Shown: in pieces, positions 43,863-52,704 of the stretch
Layout of the letters: the number at the start of each line of letters is the position of its first letter
How positions within the stretch are numbered: the stretch's first letter is position 1
Source: JAJYKN01 sp035516155
GTDB taxonomy: Bacteria; Nitrospirota; UBA9217
DNA length: 64,000 nt
NCBI GenBank assembly: GCA_035516155.1
Contig: DATJAP010000039.1
Span: 1 to 64,000 of the forward strand
Direction: 5' to 3'
Notes under the pieces: model-generated
Seen by the model: only the letters and a program-made list of their open reading frames with translations
Told to the model about the DNA's origin: nothing
The model's database searches: none
Position numbers and translations under genes: made by a program

Positions 43863-43935
43863 TTGCAATATTGCACACCGTGTGAACGTTTCAATTTGCA
43901 AATATTTGTGTTATAGTATAATTTAATTTGCAAAC
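43863..43935. promoter_or_regulatory. Operator-like repeats and promoter between the two XRE genes
   Basis: TGCAATATTGCA (about 43864-43875) is a perfect palindrome, and AATTTGCAAA occurs twice in direct orientation (about 43893-43902 and 43925-43934). TATAAT at 43917-43922 with TTGCAA or TTTGCA about 16 bp upstream forms a plausible promoter toward the plus-strand gene, flanked by the TTGCAAA repeats. This is a typical layout for autoregulation by small HTH proteins. Confidence 0.45.
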
Positions 43936-44012
43936 AATTAATTAAGGCGTTTTCTTTCATTAAGGTTCTTCAGGAAACAGTTATGTTAAATCTTATGAGT
44001 GGAGGCTTTGCC

Positions 44013-44201
44013 ATGTATAAGATTGAAATTCTTGAGAAGAAACGGTTGGAAAAAGGACTCAGTTATACTGAAATCGCGGACAGCCTGGGAATGCACAAAG
44101 TGACTGTCTCTCGCACGCTCAAAGGCGTGACGATGAAGCCGCGTACCGTGAAACTCTTAGCGGATTATCTAGGCGTGGAGATGGAGAGAATCGTTCAGTA
44201 A
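44013..44201 (+). CDS. Small HTH (XRE-like) DNA-binding protein
   Basis: A 62-residue protein that is little more than one helix-turn-helix: EKKRLEKGLSYTEIADSLGMHKVTVSRTLKGVTMKPRTVKLLADYLGVEMERIV. The start at ATG 44013 has SD GGAGG at about 44000-44004. An in-frame ATG lies at 43983 without an SD. A strong hairpin lies at its stop codon. Confidence 0.85.
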   Translation: MYKIEILEKKRLEKGLSYTEIADSLGMHKVTVSRTLKGVTMKPRTVKLLADYLGVEMERIVQ

Positions 44202-44226
44202 TAAAAGCTCATTCAAGCTTTTATTA
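44199..44226 (+). terminator. Hairpin at the stop codon of the small HTH gene
   Basis: TAATAAAAGCT (44199-44209) and AGCTTTTATTA (44216-44226) form a perfect 11-bp stem with loop CATTCA. The stem begins within the stop codon. It is A/T-rich and read as an intrinsic, possibly bidirectional, terminator. Confidence 0.6.
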
Positions 44227-44272
44227 TTGTTCTTAAATCGCTCAAGGCATGGCGGTCACCAGGTAGGGAATA

Positions 44273-44304
44273 AAGGGTAGGGCAGGACAGCCTTACCCTT
44301 TTTT
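44273..44304 (+). terminator. Terminator upstream of the suhB-like gene
   Basis: AAGGGTAGG (44273-44281) pairs with CCTTACCCTT (44291-44300) with one bulged base, followed by T residues to 44304. It lies about 55 bp before the next start codon. Confidence 0.6.
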
Positions 44305-44360
44305 GTTCTCGATATTTGCATACTGGTTTCTATGATACTATCGATTATTTTGGAGGAAAG

Positions 44361-45149
44361 GTGAAGAGTGTTATTGCTGTTGCCCGTGAAGCGGCACTGA
44401 AGGCGGGTAAAATCCTGCGCGAGAACCTTGGCGGAACGCGCCAAATTACCTATAAAGGAGACATCAATCTGGTTACCGAAATGGATATGCGGTCTGAACG
44501 CGTAGTGGTCGGAACCCTCCGTGCTGCCTTTCCCCAACATGGTATCGTTGCCGAAGAAGAGACCGATATCCGAAATGACTCGGGGTTTACCTGGATTATC
44601 GATCCCTTGGATGGCACCACGAATTACGCTCACGGCTACCCCTGCTTTTCCATATCCATCGCCCTCGAACAGGAAGGAACCATCTTGGCAGGCGTCGTGT
44701 ACGACCCCATGCGAGAAGAGCTTTTCTCAGCGCAGAAAGGACAGGGGGCCTTTTTGAATGAAAAAAAGATAGGTGTTTCGATCACCGATACGCTTATGAA
44801 AAGCCTGCTTGCTACGGGATTCCCCTATGACCGCAAAGTGAGTGAAAAGAACAATATGAATTATTTCCATGATCTTCTCATGGCATCACAGGAAGTCCGG
44901 CGCGACGGTTCGGCAGCGCTCGATCTCTGTTCCGTGGCATCGGGTCGTTTCGATGGATTCTGGGAGCTGAAGTTGAAGCCCTGGGACGTTGCAGCCGGGA
45001 GCCTAATTGTTACTGAAGCGGGAGGAGTGGTCACCAATTTGTCCGGGGAAAGCTTCGACCTGCATGCCGAGGAGATCCTTGCGAGCAACGGCAGAATTCA
45101 CCGGCAGATGGTGAAAATACTCCAGGAGGCCGCGAAGCGCAAAGGGTGA
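44361..45149 (+). CDS. suhB: Inositol-1-monophosphatase family protein
   Basis: A Mg2+-dependent phosphatase of about 262 residues. The metal-binding motifs are EEETDIRN (first acidic site), WIIDPLDGTTNYAHG and the C-terminal LKPWDVAAGSLIVTEAGG. The substrate may be inositol 1-phosphate, a sugar phosphate or another phosphomonoester. The start is uncertain: GTG 44361 follows GGAGG with only 4-bp spacing, and an upstream TTG at 44316 lacks an SD. Confidence 0.9.
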   Translation: MKSVIAVAREAALKAGKILRENLGGTRQITYKGDINLVTEMDMRSERVVVGTLRAAFPQHGIVAEEETDIRNDSGFTWIIDPLDGTTNYAHGYPCFSISIALEQEGTILAGVVYDPMREELFSAQKGQGAFLNEKKIGVSITDTLMKSLLATGFPYDRKVSEKNNMNYFHDLLMASQEVRRDGSAALDLCSVASGRFDGFWELKLKPWDVAAGSLIVTEAGGVVTNLSGESFDLHAEEILASNGRIHRQMVKILQEAAKRKG

Positions 45150-45170
45150 ATAGGGTTTTTGCTGAAAGCT

Positions 45171-46346
45171 ATGAACAGAGAAACCATATCTGATGTTTCC
45201 CTGGTGCGCTGCGCGGATTATGAGCGAGAAGCGACCATGACCGCCATCCGCCGGGCCTTGGATGCTTTGGGGGGGATGAGCTCGTTCGTGAAGAGCGGCG
45301 ACCGGGTTTTAATAAAACCGAATATGCTCAAGGCAAAGTCGCCGGAAAGTGCAGTGACGACTCATCCCGAAGTTGTTCGCGCGGTTATCAGGCTGGTGCG
45401 TGAATGCGGCGGCAGGCCTATGGTGGGTGACAGCCCGGGTATGGGGGATCTAAAAAAAGTCGCTGAAAAATCCGGAATTCTCAAAGTCCTCGTTGAGGAA
45501 GGAGCAGAACTGACCGAACTCGTTGATGTGGTGCAGGTCAAAAATACCGGCAGGTTTAAGCGCTTCGAAATCGCCCGAGCAGCATACGAAGCCGATGTAA
45601 TCATAAATCTGCCGAAGCTGAAAACCCATGGGATGACGACGCTCACCGGAGCGGTTAAGAATCTTTTCGGATGCATTCCCGGAAAACGCAAGGTCCAGTG
45701 GCATTTTAATACCGGAATAAATCATGGACTCTTCATGAGGATGCTCGTGGAACTCTACGCTCTTCTGGATCCGCAGCTCACCATTATGGACGCTGTAATC
45801 GGTATGGAAGGCAATGGCCCCGGTAGCGGCGATCCCCGCTGGATCGGCGCGATACTCGCCAGTGGGGACGGCGTAGCGCTTGACATCGTGGCAGGGAAAA
45901 TGGTCGGCGTGCCCCCGGAAAAGCTCCCTATTATAAAAGCTGCGGCGGCAGCTGGTATCGGAGCAACAAAGCTTGACCGCATCCGAATACTCGGCGAGGC
46001 GCTGGAGCATGTAGCAGTAAGTCGGTATCGCCTGCCGCCACAGACCCATCTTGAATGGCAGATTCCGGAATGGGCCCGCGGATCTCTGAAAAACGCCTTC
46101 ACCTCCAAACCGTTGATCAACCATGAACGATGCATCCAATGCGGTATTTGCCAGGGACATTGCCCGCAAAAAGCCATACAAAGTGCGGGAAGGCATCTTC
46201 AGATCCGCTACCGCGACTGCATCCGTTGTTTTTGCTGCCAGGAATTTTGTCCCCAGGGTGCAATAACGGTCGGCAGGGGATGGATGCTCGCATTGCTGCC
46301 AAAACAGGGGGAGAAGAGGGAACGACGGGAGAAAACCGCTAAATGA
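45171..46346 (+). CDS. DUF362 protein with C-terminal 2[4Fe-4S] ferredoxin domain
   Basis: A 391-residue two-part protein. The DUF362 domain spans about residues 10-300 (VKSGDRVLIKPNML, THPEVVRAVI, GDSPGM, INLPKLKTHGMTTLTGAVKNLFG). The C-terminus has two cluster motifs, CIQCGICQGHCPQKA and CIRCFCCQEFCPQGA. Such fusions are common in anaerobes; the DUF362 part is thought to bind metal or donate electrons but has no settled reaction. I start at ATG 45171. Confidence 0.88.
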   Translation: MNRETISDVSLVRCADYEREATMTAIRRALDALGGMSSFVKSGDRVLIKPNMLKAKSPESAVTTHPEVVRAVIRLVRECGGRPMVGDSPGMGDLKKVAEKSGILKVLVEEGAELTELVDVVQVKNTGRFKRFEIARAAYEADVIINLPKLKTHGMTTLTGAVKNLFGCIPGKRKVQWHFNTGINHGLFMRMLVELYALLDPQLTIMDAVIGMEGNGPGSGDPRWIGAILASGDGVALDIVAGKMVGVPPEKLPIIKAAAAAGIGATKLDRIRILGEALEHVAVSRYRLPPQTHLEWQIPEWARGSLKNAFTSKPLINHERCIQCGICQGHCPQKAIQSAGRHLQIRYRDCIRCFCCQEFCPQGAITVGRGWMLALLPKQGEKRERREKTAK

Positions 46347-46532
46347 AACTGACAAGTCAAACCTGCAATACCTCAAGAGCCGTTAATCCTGTTCAATTGC
46401 CGGTTTCGTCGATGATTCCCAAATAATCATTACTTGAATGTGGACCGATACCTGAGTACGATTTCATGCACCGTCGCCAAAGGAAGAGGGGGATTGTTCA
46501 TAAAAACATAACAAAATCTGATATGCTTGGAA

Positions 46533-46619
46533 GTGTCCTCTAAGTGATTATTATGATTCCTGATTTCAACTGTGCCCCTGTTCGGTTAAACGTCTATATC
46601 TGAATAAAAAAGAGGACAC
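46533..46619. repeat. 9-bp inverted repeat flanking an A/T-rich spacer
   Basis: GTGTCCTCT at 46533-46541 and its exact complement AGAGGACAC at 46611-46619 are 69 bp apart. The right copy abuts the stop codon of the minus-strand gene that ends at 46620. It could be the border of a small mobile remnant or coincidental. Confidence 0.3.
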
Positions 46620-47498
46620 CTAACTATCCTCAGCCGAACCCTCTTCATTCCCCGCATCATGGAAATCCTCCAGCTCCAGATCGTCGTCTTCATCAATTTC
46701 ATAGATCGATTCCTTCCCGACTTTTCCCGGTTCTTCTCCCCGCGCCAGTAACTCCCGATACACTATGGGTTTGATAGTTATTGGTAGAGACGGATCGATA
46801 TACAGATCCCGAAGGTCCGATAGCTTTATTGACTGCAGAAAACGTTCGGACAGCGAGAGAGGCATGTGCTCGTTTCTGATCAGTGCGAACCGCACTGCCG
46901 AGCGAAGCGACCAGTTCGGATGTTCGGCAATCATGACCACCGTGTTTGCTATCGTGTCCCTACGGCTGATGATCTTGTAGAGGTGGCTTTCGACGAGGCG
47001 GGGATTGTTGAGGCACAGCGCTATGATCTCGGGGTCGTGGTCCTGAAGCAGTTTGAGCAGAACGCTTCCCGCTGCCATCTTTGCGAGTGATTTTTTTAGT
47101 CCCAGTGCCATTGTCGGAATCCGTTCCACGATGATAGACTCGACCTTATGCCGAAACGCGATCGGGATGAGAGGGCTGCGCGCCATCTCTGCAAGATCGA
47201 AGATGCGGAGATGCCTCACGAGCGAGAGCGAGACCAACAGAGGCGTTTTCGGATTAGCGGCTAGAGCCTTGCGGATGGGGTAACTTTCTGACCAGCGGTT
47301 GTCTCTGGCGATAGAAGTGAACACCTCGGGCGGCAGATTTTTCCTGCCCACGATAACCAGAATGTCTTCCTCAGTGAGATTGTGATTACTAAGCAGGGCT
47401 TTAATGACGTGCAGCGATGGGTCATGGAGCAGCGTCACGATCTGCTCAACGCTGGCAGAGGCTGCTTGTTCAATTCTTGTTTGTTCCGCCCCGTTCAT
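46620..47498 (-). CDS. Protein with HEAT/leucine-rich-variant-like repeats, unknown function
   Basis: A 292-residue soluble protein built of recurring helical units with the pattern of a leucine stretch, a short loop, and NP/HPNW/NPRL turns (for example ALAANPKTPLLVSLSLVRHL, LLQDHDPEIIALCLNNPRLVESHL, IAEHPNWSLRSAVRFALIRNEH). This resembles DUF2336/variable-leucine-rich alpha-alpha repeats that act as binding scaffolds. The C-terminus is a strongly acidic tail (DEDDDLELEDFHD). ATG 47498 is chosen over 47540 on composition. It is divergent from the HNH gene. Confidence 0.7.
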   Translation of the reverse strand: MNGAEQTRIEQAASASVEQIVTLLHDPSLHVIKALLSNHNLTEEDILVIVGRKNLPPEVFTSIARDNRWSESYPIRKALAANPKTPLLVSLSLVRHLRIFDLAEMARSPLIPIAFRHKVESIIVERIPTMALGLKKSLAKMAAGSVLLKLLQDHDPEIIALCLNNPRLVESHLYKIISRRDTIANTVVMIAEHPNWSLRSAVRFALIRNEHMPLSLSERFLQSIKLSDLRDLYIDPSLPITIKPIVYRELLARGEEPGKVGKESIYEIDEDDDLELEDFHDAGNEEGSAEDS

Positions 47499-47526
47499 TA
47501 CTCCATTATACGGGTTTTCAAACCTA

Positions 47527-47555
47527 TTGACAAACACCAAGATTTTCTGTATTTT
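47527..47555 (+). promoter_or_regulatory. Consensus promoter of the HNH gene
   Basis: A perfect TTGACA at 47527-47532 and TATTTT at 47550-47555 with a 17-bp spacer, about 70 bp before the HNH start. Confidence 0.6.
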
Positions 47556-47625
47556 ACTTCTTCAAAACAACAAGAATTGGCAATGGTTTTCGGTTCTTCC
47601 GAATCGCGGTAATTCGAGGGTTGCA

Positions 47626-48162
47626 ATGGAACGGACGCTCCTCCTCAACGCTACATTTGAACCGCTAAAGATCATCTCATGGCAGAGGGCGATTACCTTG
47701 CTCACGCAGGGGAAAGTGGAGGTAATCGACTTCTACGATCGGGACGTGCGAGGCGTGTCCATCTCCTTCAAACTCCCCTCCATCCTCAGACTGCTCAAAC
47801 TCGTCAAGGTCAGGCGCACCAGCAAGGAAGTGCGTTTTTCACGGGCCAACATTTACCAGCGCGATAAATACACCTGCCAGTATTGCGGAACTAAATATCC
47901 GGCTGAAGACCTCACCTTCGATCATGTCATCCCCCAAGTGCAGGGTGGACGGGCTACCTGGGAAAACATCGTGACCGCCTGTCTTGCGTGCAATAACAGG
48001 AAAGGCGGCAGGACCCCGCACGAGGCGCGGATGAGGCTGATACGTCCCCCCATAAAGCCACGCTGGATGCCGGTCGTAACAATGACCTTTGGCCTCAAGA
48101 ACGCCCCCCTCAGCTGGCGCGATTATCTCTACTGGAACATTGAATTGAGCAAGGAAAGTTGA
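47626..48162 (+). CDS. HNH endonuclease family protein
   Basis: A 178-residue protein. The N-terminal part (LLNATFEPLKIISWQRAITLLTQGKVEVIDFYD) is characteristic of a widespread housekeeping HNH family. The nuclease core has CxxC zinc pairs CQYC and CLAC around the catalytic DH (LTFDHVIPQVQGG) and the N-H/N-like CNNRKGGRTPHEA. The biological target is unknown; this family is not tied to restriction or phage defence. I start at ATG 47626 with GAGGG just upstream. Confidence 0.9.
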   Translation: MERTLLLNATFEPLKIISWQRAITLLTQGKVEVIDFYDRDVRGVSISFKLPSILRLLKLVKVRRTSKEVRFSRANIYQRDKYTCQYCGTKYPAEDLTFDHVIPQVQGGRATWENIVTACLACNNRKGGRTPHEARMRLIRPPIKPRWMPVVTMTFGLKNAPLSWRDYLYWNIELSKES

Positions 48163-48283
48163 GAACAGATATCCGTACCTCGCTTATTTACACACCATCT
48201 TGTTAACTTATTCTTTGCCGACGTCATTGCCGGTCACGGTCCGGTGCTGTTACGGCTCTCTCTGTCCACCTAATTTATTTTGC

Positions 48284-48312
48284 TTGTCAACCTGGCAGTT
48301 TGATGCTATATT
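48284..48312 (+). promoter_or_regulatory. Promoter of the barrel-protein gene
   Basis: TTGTCA at 48284-48289 and TATATT at 48307-48312 separated by 17 bp, 48 bp ahead of the ATG. Confidence 0.6.
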
Positions 48313-48359
48313 CCGAATCGCATTCGTATATGATCCATGGAATATGGAGGCGAAATATA

Positions 48360-48992
48360 ATGAAAAGACTCTTCACCTTTATTGGGATCATCGGGGCCGT
48401 GCTGTTGATGATGGCCGGTCATTCGGAGGCGGACACTCGTTATTCTCAGAATGAATTTCGGACTGCCGAGAGTCTTGATCCCGGCATGACCCAGACCGGA
48501 ATCAATTTCACACTTGGCGATCAATACAAGACGTACTACCCTGACGTCCGTTACGGCTTGGGGGCGATGTTTGAAGTCGGCGCCAGGTTTGGAGTCACAT
48601 CGACATCAATAAACAATGAAGACAAGTTGGGCGCTTTCATTGGCGCTGATCTTAAGTATCAGCTCGTGAAGGAGACCGAGGGGGTTCCCCTCGATCTTTC
48701 AGTCGATCTGGGATTCGACAATACGATCATCAACAGCAGGAATGCCAGCGAGCTGACTTTCGCCACGATTGTGAGTAAGGGTTTCCCTCTGACCGATCGG
48801 GGGTATAAGATTACCCCTTATGGCGGTCTGGCGATGTCCGCGCTCTATGGTTCTCTTCCTGAGAGCCATGACACCTACGTGAACGCTTTTGCGGGTCTTG
48901 AATGGAAGATCACGCAGAAGTTTATGGTACTCCTGGAAATCAAGGCTGGAGAAGGTCTGATAGGCGGAGCGGGGATCAGGTTCGAATATTAG
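48360..48992 (+). CDS. Predicted outer-membrane beta-barrel-like protein
   Basis: A 210-residue exported protein. The signal peptide (KRLFTFIGIIGAVLLMMAGHSEA) is probably cleaved before DTRYS. The mature part alternates polar and hydrophobic residues in strand-like blocks (YPDVRYGLGAMFEVGARFGVTST, FIGADLKYQL, LDLSVDLGFD, YGGLAMSALY) and ends with a C-terminal aromatic (GAGIRFEY), as expected for an outer-membrane barrel. No specific family is recognised. It has a good SD (GGAGG) and its own promoter. Confidence 0.75.
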   Translation: MKRLFTFIGIIGAVLLMMAGHSEADTRYSQNEFRTAESLDPGMTQTGINFTLGDQYKTYYPDVRYGLGAMFEVGARFGVTSTSINNEDKLGAFIGADLKYQLVKETEGVPLDLSVDLGFDNTIINSRNASELTFATIVSKGFPLTDRGYKITPYGGLAMSALYGSLPESHDTYVNAFAGLEWKITQKFMVLLEIKAGEGLIGGAGIRFEY

Positions 48993-49095
48993 GACGGAAT
49001 ATCGACAAGCCCTCACGGCCGATGAGCCTCGGACGAGACTCGCCTCCCGAACGCGCAATCACTGACAAGCAGCTTGGATTGCCGATACAACAACT

Positions 49096-49581
49096 ATGTC
49101 CATTCCACTTTCAGGGCAAATTCAGAGAATTCCTCTCTCAGACATCCTCGAAGATCTGCGGAGCAGAAAGGCTACCGGAACATTGATGATGCGTAGGGAC
49201 GATATAACAAAAAGCATCCATATCAGGGACGGCCAGATAATCTTTGCCACGTCCACAGACACCAGCGATCGACTGGGGGAATGTCTAGTCAAGGCAGGTA
49301 AAATCACCCAAACTAATCTGGAGCATGCCCTCCAGCTTTACCGGAAACATGCAGGTCTAAAAAAAATGGGCCAGATTTTCGTTGAAAGCGGCCTGCTACC
49401 GCCGAAGGAGCTTTTCAGCGGACTCAAGATACAGGTGAAGGACATTATATTCAGTCTCTTTCTCTGGCGCGAGGGAGAATACCGGTTCGAGGAACGTTTG
49501 CCGTCCGATGTCATCCAGCTTCAAATTAATATCCAGGAGTTGATCACCGAAATCATCAAACGTATGAGACAGTCAATCTGA
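49096..49581 (+). CDS. DUF4388 (PATAN-type) protein
   Basis: A 161-residue protein whose N-terminal 60 residues (LSGQIQRIPLSDILEDLRSRKATGTLMMRR...SIHIRDGQIIFATS) match DUF4388. The remainder (LGECLVKAGKITQTNLEHALQLY, LPPKELFSGLKIQVKDIIFSLFLWREGEYRFEE) continues the two-part architecture seen in many deltaproteobacterial and Nitrospirota proteins. The family is associated with signalling and gliding/motility regulation; its biochemical role is unknown. Confidence 0.85.
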   Translation: MSIPLSGQIQRIPLSDILEDLRSRKATGTLMMRRDDITKSIHIRDGQIIFATSTDTSDRLGECLVKAGKITQTNLEHALQLYRKHAGLKKMGQIFVESGLLPPKELFSGLKIQVKDIIFSLFLWREGEYRFEERLPSDVIQLQINIQELITEIIKRMRQSI

Positions 49582-49698
49582 TCTTCCCCGTCTCCTTATG
49601 GCCTTCCATATTGCCAGTCACCTGACTTTTTTTATTGTCCTTTCCCGCGGTTACAGGTATAATTTTCACAATCCCTCTGCACCAGCCGGAGTACCATT

Positions 49699-50268
49699 GT
49701 GAAAACCCTCGAGCATATCTCTTTCCCCGAAGTGGCGGAACGCGCCTGCGCGTTGTATAGCGAAGAAGAGGATGCGTTGCTTCTCGGGGTGCTCGGGCAA
49801 GAATATCTCATCACACGCGAAGGGGTTTTTCTGCGCGGACAGAGAGCCCCCGAGTCGCATACGGCGGTGGTGGTGAATTATTTATTCGCTCCTGTCAAAA
49901 AGCCGGTCATGACACCGTGGCGCGCCATTGGCACTTTCCCCGGAGCGGCACCGTCGGATTTCAGAAAGAAAATCGAACTTCCGATTACTCACTATGCCGT
50001 GGAGATCATCTCCCGGGCCAATGTCTTTTTACCGATGATTGATGCTAAAATAACGCAAAGCCTCATCGGAAGTGATATGGCGATTACGGTTCATGCTTTG
50101 CCGAAGGTTTATCTGCATGTTGAACTATCCCAGGAGTCCCAGGATTTTCCGGCCGAGACATGGATCCTCTATTCGAACAATGCCGACACTTTTCTTAATC
50201 CACCGGGCCTTCTGACTCTTGCTGAAATGTTCAAGGACCGTCTCTTGAGCCTGATCAGAATCTACTGA
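49699..50268 (+). CDS. DUF3786-like protein
   Basis: A 189-residue soluble protein. PWRAIGTFPGAAPSDFRKKIELPITHYA and the C-terminal segment ETWILYSNNADTFLNPPGLLTLAEMFKDRLLSLI fit the DUF3786 pattern, a family found mostly in anaerobes and sometimes linked to corrinoid/Fe-S proteins. The assignment is from memory of the pattern and is moderately sure. GTG start at 49699 with GGAG 7 bp upstream. It lies 4 bp before pyrF. Confidence 0.6.
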   Translation: MKTLEHISFPEVAERACALYSEEEDALLLGVLGQEYLITREGVFLRGQRAPESHTAVVVNYLFAPVKKPVMTPWRAIGTFPGAAPSDFRKKIELPITHYAVEIISRANVFLPMIDAKITQSLIGSDMAITVHALPKVYLHVELSQESQDFPAETWILYSNNADTFLNPPGLLTLAEMFKDRLLSLIRIY

Positions 50269-50272
50269 AGGG

Positions 50273-51067
50273 ATGTCGACCATCAAGGATCACTATTCAC
50301 CTGAAGGAACACAGAAAGCAGCCGCGCGGGACCGCCTGGTTCTTGCGCTTGACGTCGACAGCGAACGGGAAGCGCTCGGCCTTGTTGCGGAGCTTAAAGA
50401 CGTCGTGGGAATTTTCAAAGTTGGCCACCAACTCTTCACGGCTTACGGTCCGGACATCGTGCGCCGCATTATCGGTTTGGGCGGTCACGTATTCCTCGAT
50501 CTCAAATATCATGACATTCCGAACACCGTGGCGAAGGCGTCGGCGGAAGCTGTGAAGCTGGGTGTCAGTATCTTCAACGTTCACGCCCTCGGCGGATTTG
50601 ACATGATGAAGGCAGCGTCGGAGGCGGCGAAGGTGACGGCAATCCAGCGCAATGCGTCCGTGCCGACCATCCTGGCAGTGACCGTACTCACGAGCATGGA
50701 TGGAATGAGTCTGCGCAGGGAATTGAAAATAACACGGTCGCTGCCACGACAAGTCGTTCATTTGGCGCGGCTTGCACAGCGCGCAGGTATGCACGGCGTT
50801 GTCGCCTCGCCGCAGGAGATCAAAATGCTTCGCAGAGAGATTCGGGGGGATTTCGTTATCCTGACTCCTGGGGTGCGGCCTGACTGGTCTGACCGGGATG
50901 ATCAGAAGAGGATTATGACGCCTGGAGAAGCCATCCGCGCAGGCGCCGACTATATTGTCGTGGGCAGGCCGGTTTTGAAAGCCCGGGATCGGAAAGAGGC
51001 TGTATTGAAAATAATCGAGGAAATAACCTTGTGCCAAAAAGGCCGGCGAGAGGTGGAGCGGAAATAA
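50273..51067 (+). CDS. pyrF: Orotidine 5'-phosphate decarboxylase
   Basis: Decarboxylates OMP to UMP. LVLALDVDSEREALGLV at the start of the barrel, the catalytic D-x-K-x2-D array in FLDLKYHDIPNTV, and the phosphate-binding TPGVRP and YIVVGRPVLKA are all present. It is 264 aa, a little longer than usual because of an N-terminal 20-residue leader. Its SD (GAAGGG) is very close to the ATG. Confidence 0.96.
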   Translation: MSTIKDHYSPEGTQKAAARDRLVLALDVDSEREALGLVAELKDVVGIFKVGHQLFTAYGPDIVRRIIGLGGHVFLDLKYHDIPNTVAKASAEAVKLGVSIFNVHALGGFDMMKAASEAAKVTAIQRNASVPTILAVTVLTSMDGMSLRRELKITRSLPRQVVHLARLAQRAGMHGVVASPQEIKMLRREIRGDFVILTPGVRPDWSDRDDQKRIMTPGEAIRAGADYIVVGRPVLKARDRKEAVLKIIEEITLCQKGRREVERK

Positions 51068-51147
51068 AGAGAATGAGATGAGGGTATGGATCCCGCAATT
51101 CATTACCGCACGCCAAAATCTAAAAAATGAAGGTAGAATAAAAAACG

Positions 51148-51723
51148 ATGACATCGGAAGAGGTACTCGATATTTATAGAAAGACCGGGGCATTGCTTAC
51201 CGGCCACTTTTTGCTTTCCTCCGGTCTTCACAGCGAGCAGTATTTGCAGTCCGCACTGGTACTGCAGCAGCCCGACATCGCGACAAAGCTCTGTGCTGCG
51301 CTTGCTGAGAATTTTAAAAACTCCGGGATTGAAGTCGTGATTGCTCCAGCGCTGGGCGGCGTGTTCGTATCACACGAGACCGCTCGGGCACTCGGCGTTC
51401 GTGCACTTTTTGCAGAGCGGGTGAACGGAGAACTCACTCTTCGACGCGGGTTCGTGATCAAACCGGCTGAGCGTGTTCTCGTAGTCGAAGATGTGATCAC
51501 GACGGGAAAATCCACAAAAGAAACTATTGAGGTCGTCATAAAGGCTGGAGGAGTGGTCGTTGCCGCTGGGGCTCTGGTCGACCGTTCAGGTGGCAAGGCG
51601 GATATTGGGGTTCCCTACAGGTCCCTTGTTACGTTGACCGTTCCTGCGTATGCGTCGGAAGTATGTCCGATGTGCAAGGCCGGAGGTACACCGATTAAAC
51701 CGGGGAGCAGAGGATTGAAGTAG
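51148..51723 (+). CDS. pyrE: Orotate phosphoribosyltransferase
   Basis: Adds phosphoribose to orotate, the step before PyrF. The PRPP-binding motif is VLVVEDVITTGKSTKETIEVV; GHFLLSSGLHSEQYLQSALVLQ and ALGGVFVSHETARALG are typical. It is 191 aa, ending with a CPMCKAG segment. It lies 80 bp after pyrF in the same direction, giving a two-gene UMP module. Confidence 0.96.
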   Translation: MTSEEVLDIYRKTGALLTGHFLLSSGLHSEQYLQSALVLQQPDIATKLCAALAENFKNSGIEVVIAPALGGVFVSHETARALGVRALFAERVNGELTLRRGFVIKPAERVLVVEDVITTGKSTKETIEVVIKAGGVVVAAGALVDRSGGKADIGVPYRSLVTLTVPAYASEVCPMCKAGGTPIKPGSRGLK

Positions 51724-51842
51724 CGACTCCAGGGTGGTGAGACTCTCTCCGGACTTCCTGATGTTGGGGCGTCAATCGTCGAGCTGATCTTTCCGGCAAC
51801 AAGGTTTACATCCCGATAAAAAAAGAGTTACGGTGAAATTGT

Positions 51843-52470
51843 TTACCAGAAAGACTGTACAATATAAACGAAGGCAAGGGACACGATCATACTGCCAAGC
51901 ATGAGCTTGATGATCTTTTGAGGGAGAATTTCGGGAGTCTTGCTCTAATCTCTTGAATATACCCACATATACCCAAGAACCCACCGGCGCCAAAGAGAAA
52001 TCCAACAGCACGTCCTGGTAAGCGGAGACCCCACCTGCTGCAGGCAGAGCACTGTAGAAAAAGACCTCCTGTACCGATGTCGGGAATGTACCAAGGAGCA
52101 CCACGTCGGCGATGGTGTGACACGCAGCTGGAGAACAGCCACGACGAAGGGCTCATTGATGGCTCCGCCGATCCCATAGGTCCCGCTGCTGATAACGAAA
52201 TGAGCATGAGCAGGAACACGGATGGTACGCTGAAACGGAACCATTCTCCCCGCAATTCGTACTCAAATTCCTTTAAACAAATAGCGGTAAACGAAGCTTG
52301 GAACGGCAATGATTATAGATAGATTGCTGGCACCCAGCGCTGGCGTGGCAAAACAGAGAAAGCTTGTTTGAAACAGCAGGAGCAGGAATGCTCCGGATAC
52401 GCCGGCCATCGAGGTGAGCGATGATATCACGAGCTCTACGAGCGGGGAAGCAATATATCAATATATCCAT
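51843..52470 (-). pseudogene. TauE/SafE-family permease, decayed
   Basis: Reading the minus strand from 52470, family-like pieces appear in different frames. They are a helix with LVISSLTSMAGVSGAFLL, then CFATPALGASNLSIIIAVPSFVYRYLFKGI followed by an in-frame stop near 52273, then GTYGIGGAINEPFVVAVL, then a late segment VGFLFGAGGFLG, and finally PQKIIKLMLGSMIVSLAFVY with IVQSFW at the end. The order matches TauE/SafE anion permeases (sulfite/organosulfonate export), but at least one stop and several frameshifts or deletions separate the pieces. It cannot give a functional transporter. Confidence 0.8.
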
Positions 52471-52647
52471 GTTTTAACTCCCGCTTGTGGAGCCGGCTGG
52501 TGCAAGCTCACCATGGAAGGCGAGTACAGGCTAAATGTGAGTATCGGGACATAGCCGCATTAGCGTATGGGCATTAATAAAGAAGGTTGCAGGATGGGGC
52601 TTGGAATGATTACCACATTTCAGAAGATGTCAAGTCAAAATTAATGT

Positions 52648-52675
52648 TTGACCTCCAAATTGTTTTTGATATAAT
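52648..52675 (+). promoter_or_regulatory. Promoter of the sigma-factor gene
   Basis: TTGACC at 52648-52653 and a perfect TATAAT at 52670-52675, 16-bp spacer, 30 bp before the ATG. Confidence 0.65.
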
Positions 52676-52704
52676 TGAAATTAGGAACAAGTGAAAGGCG
52701 GAGT

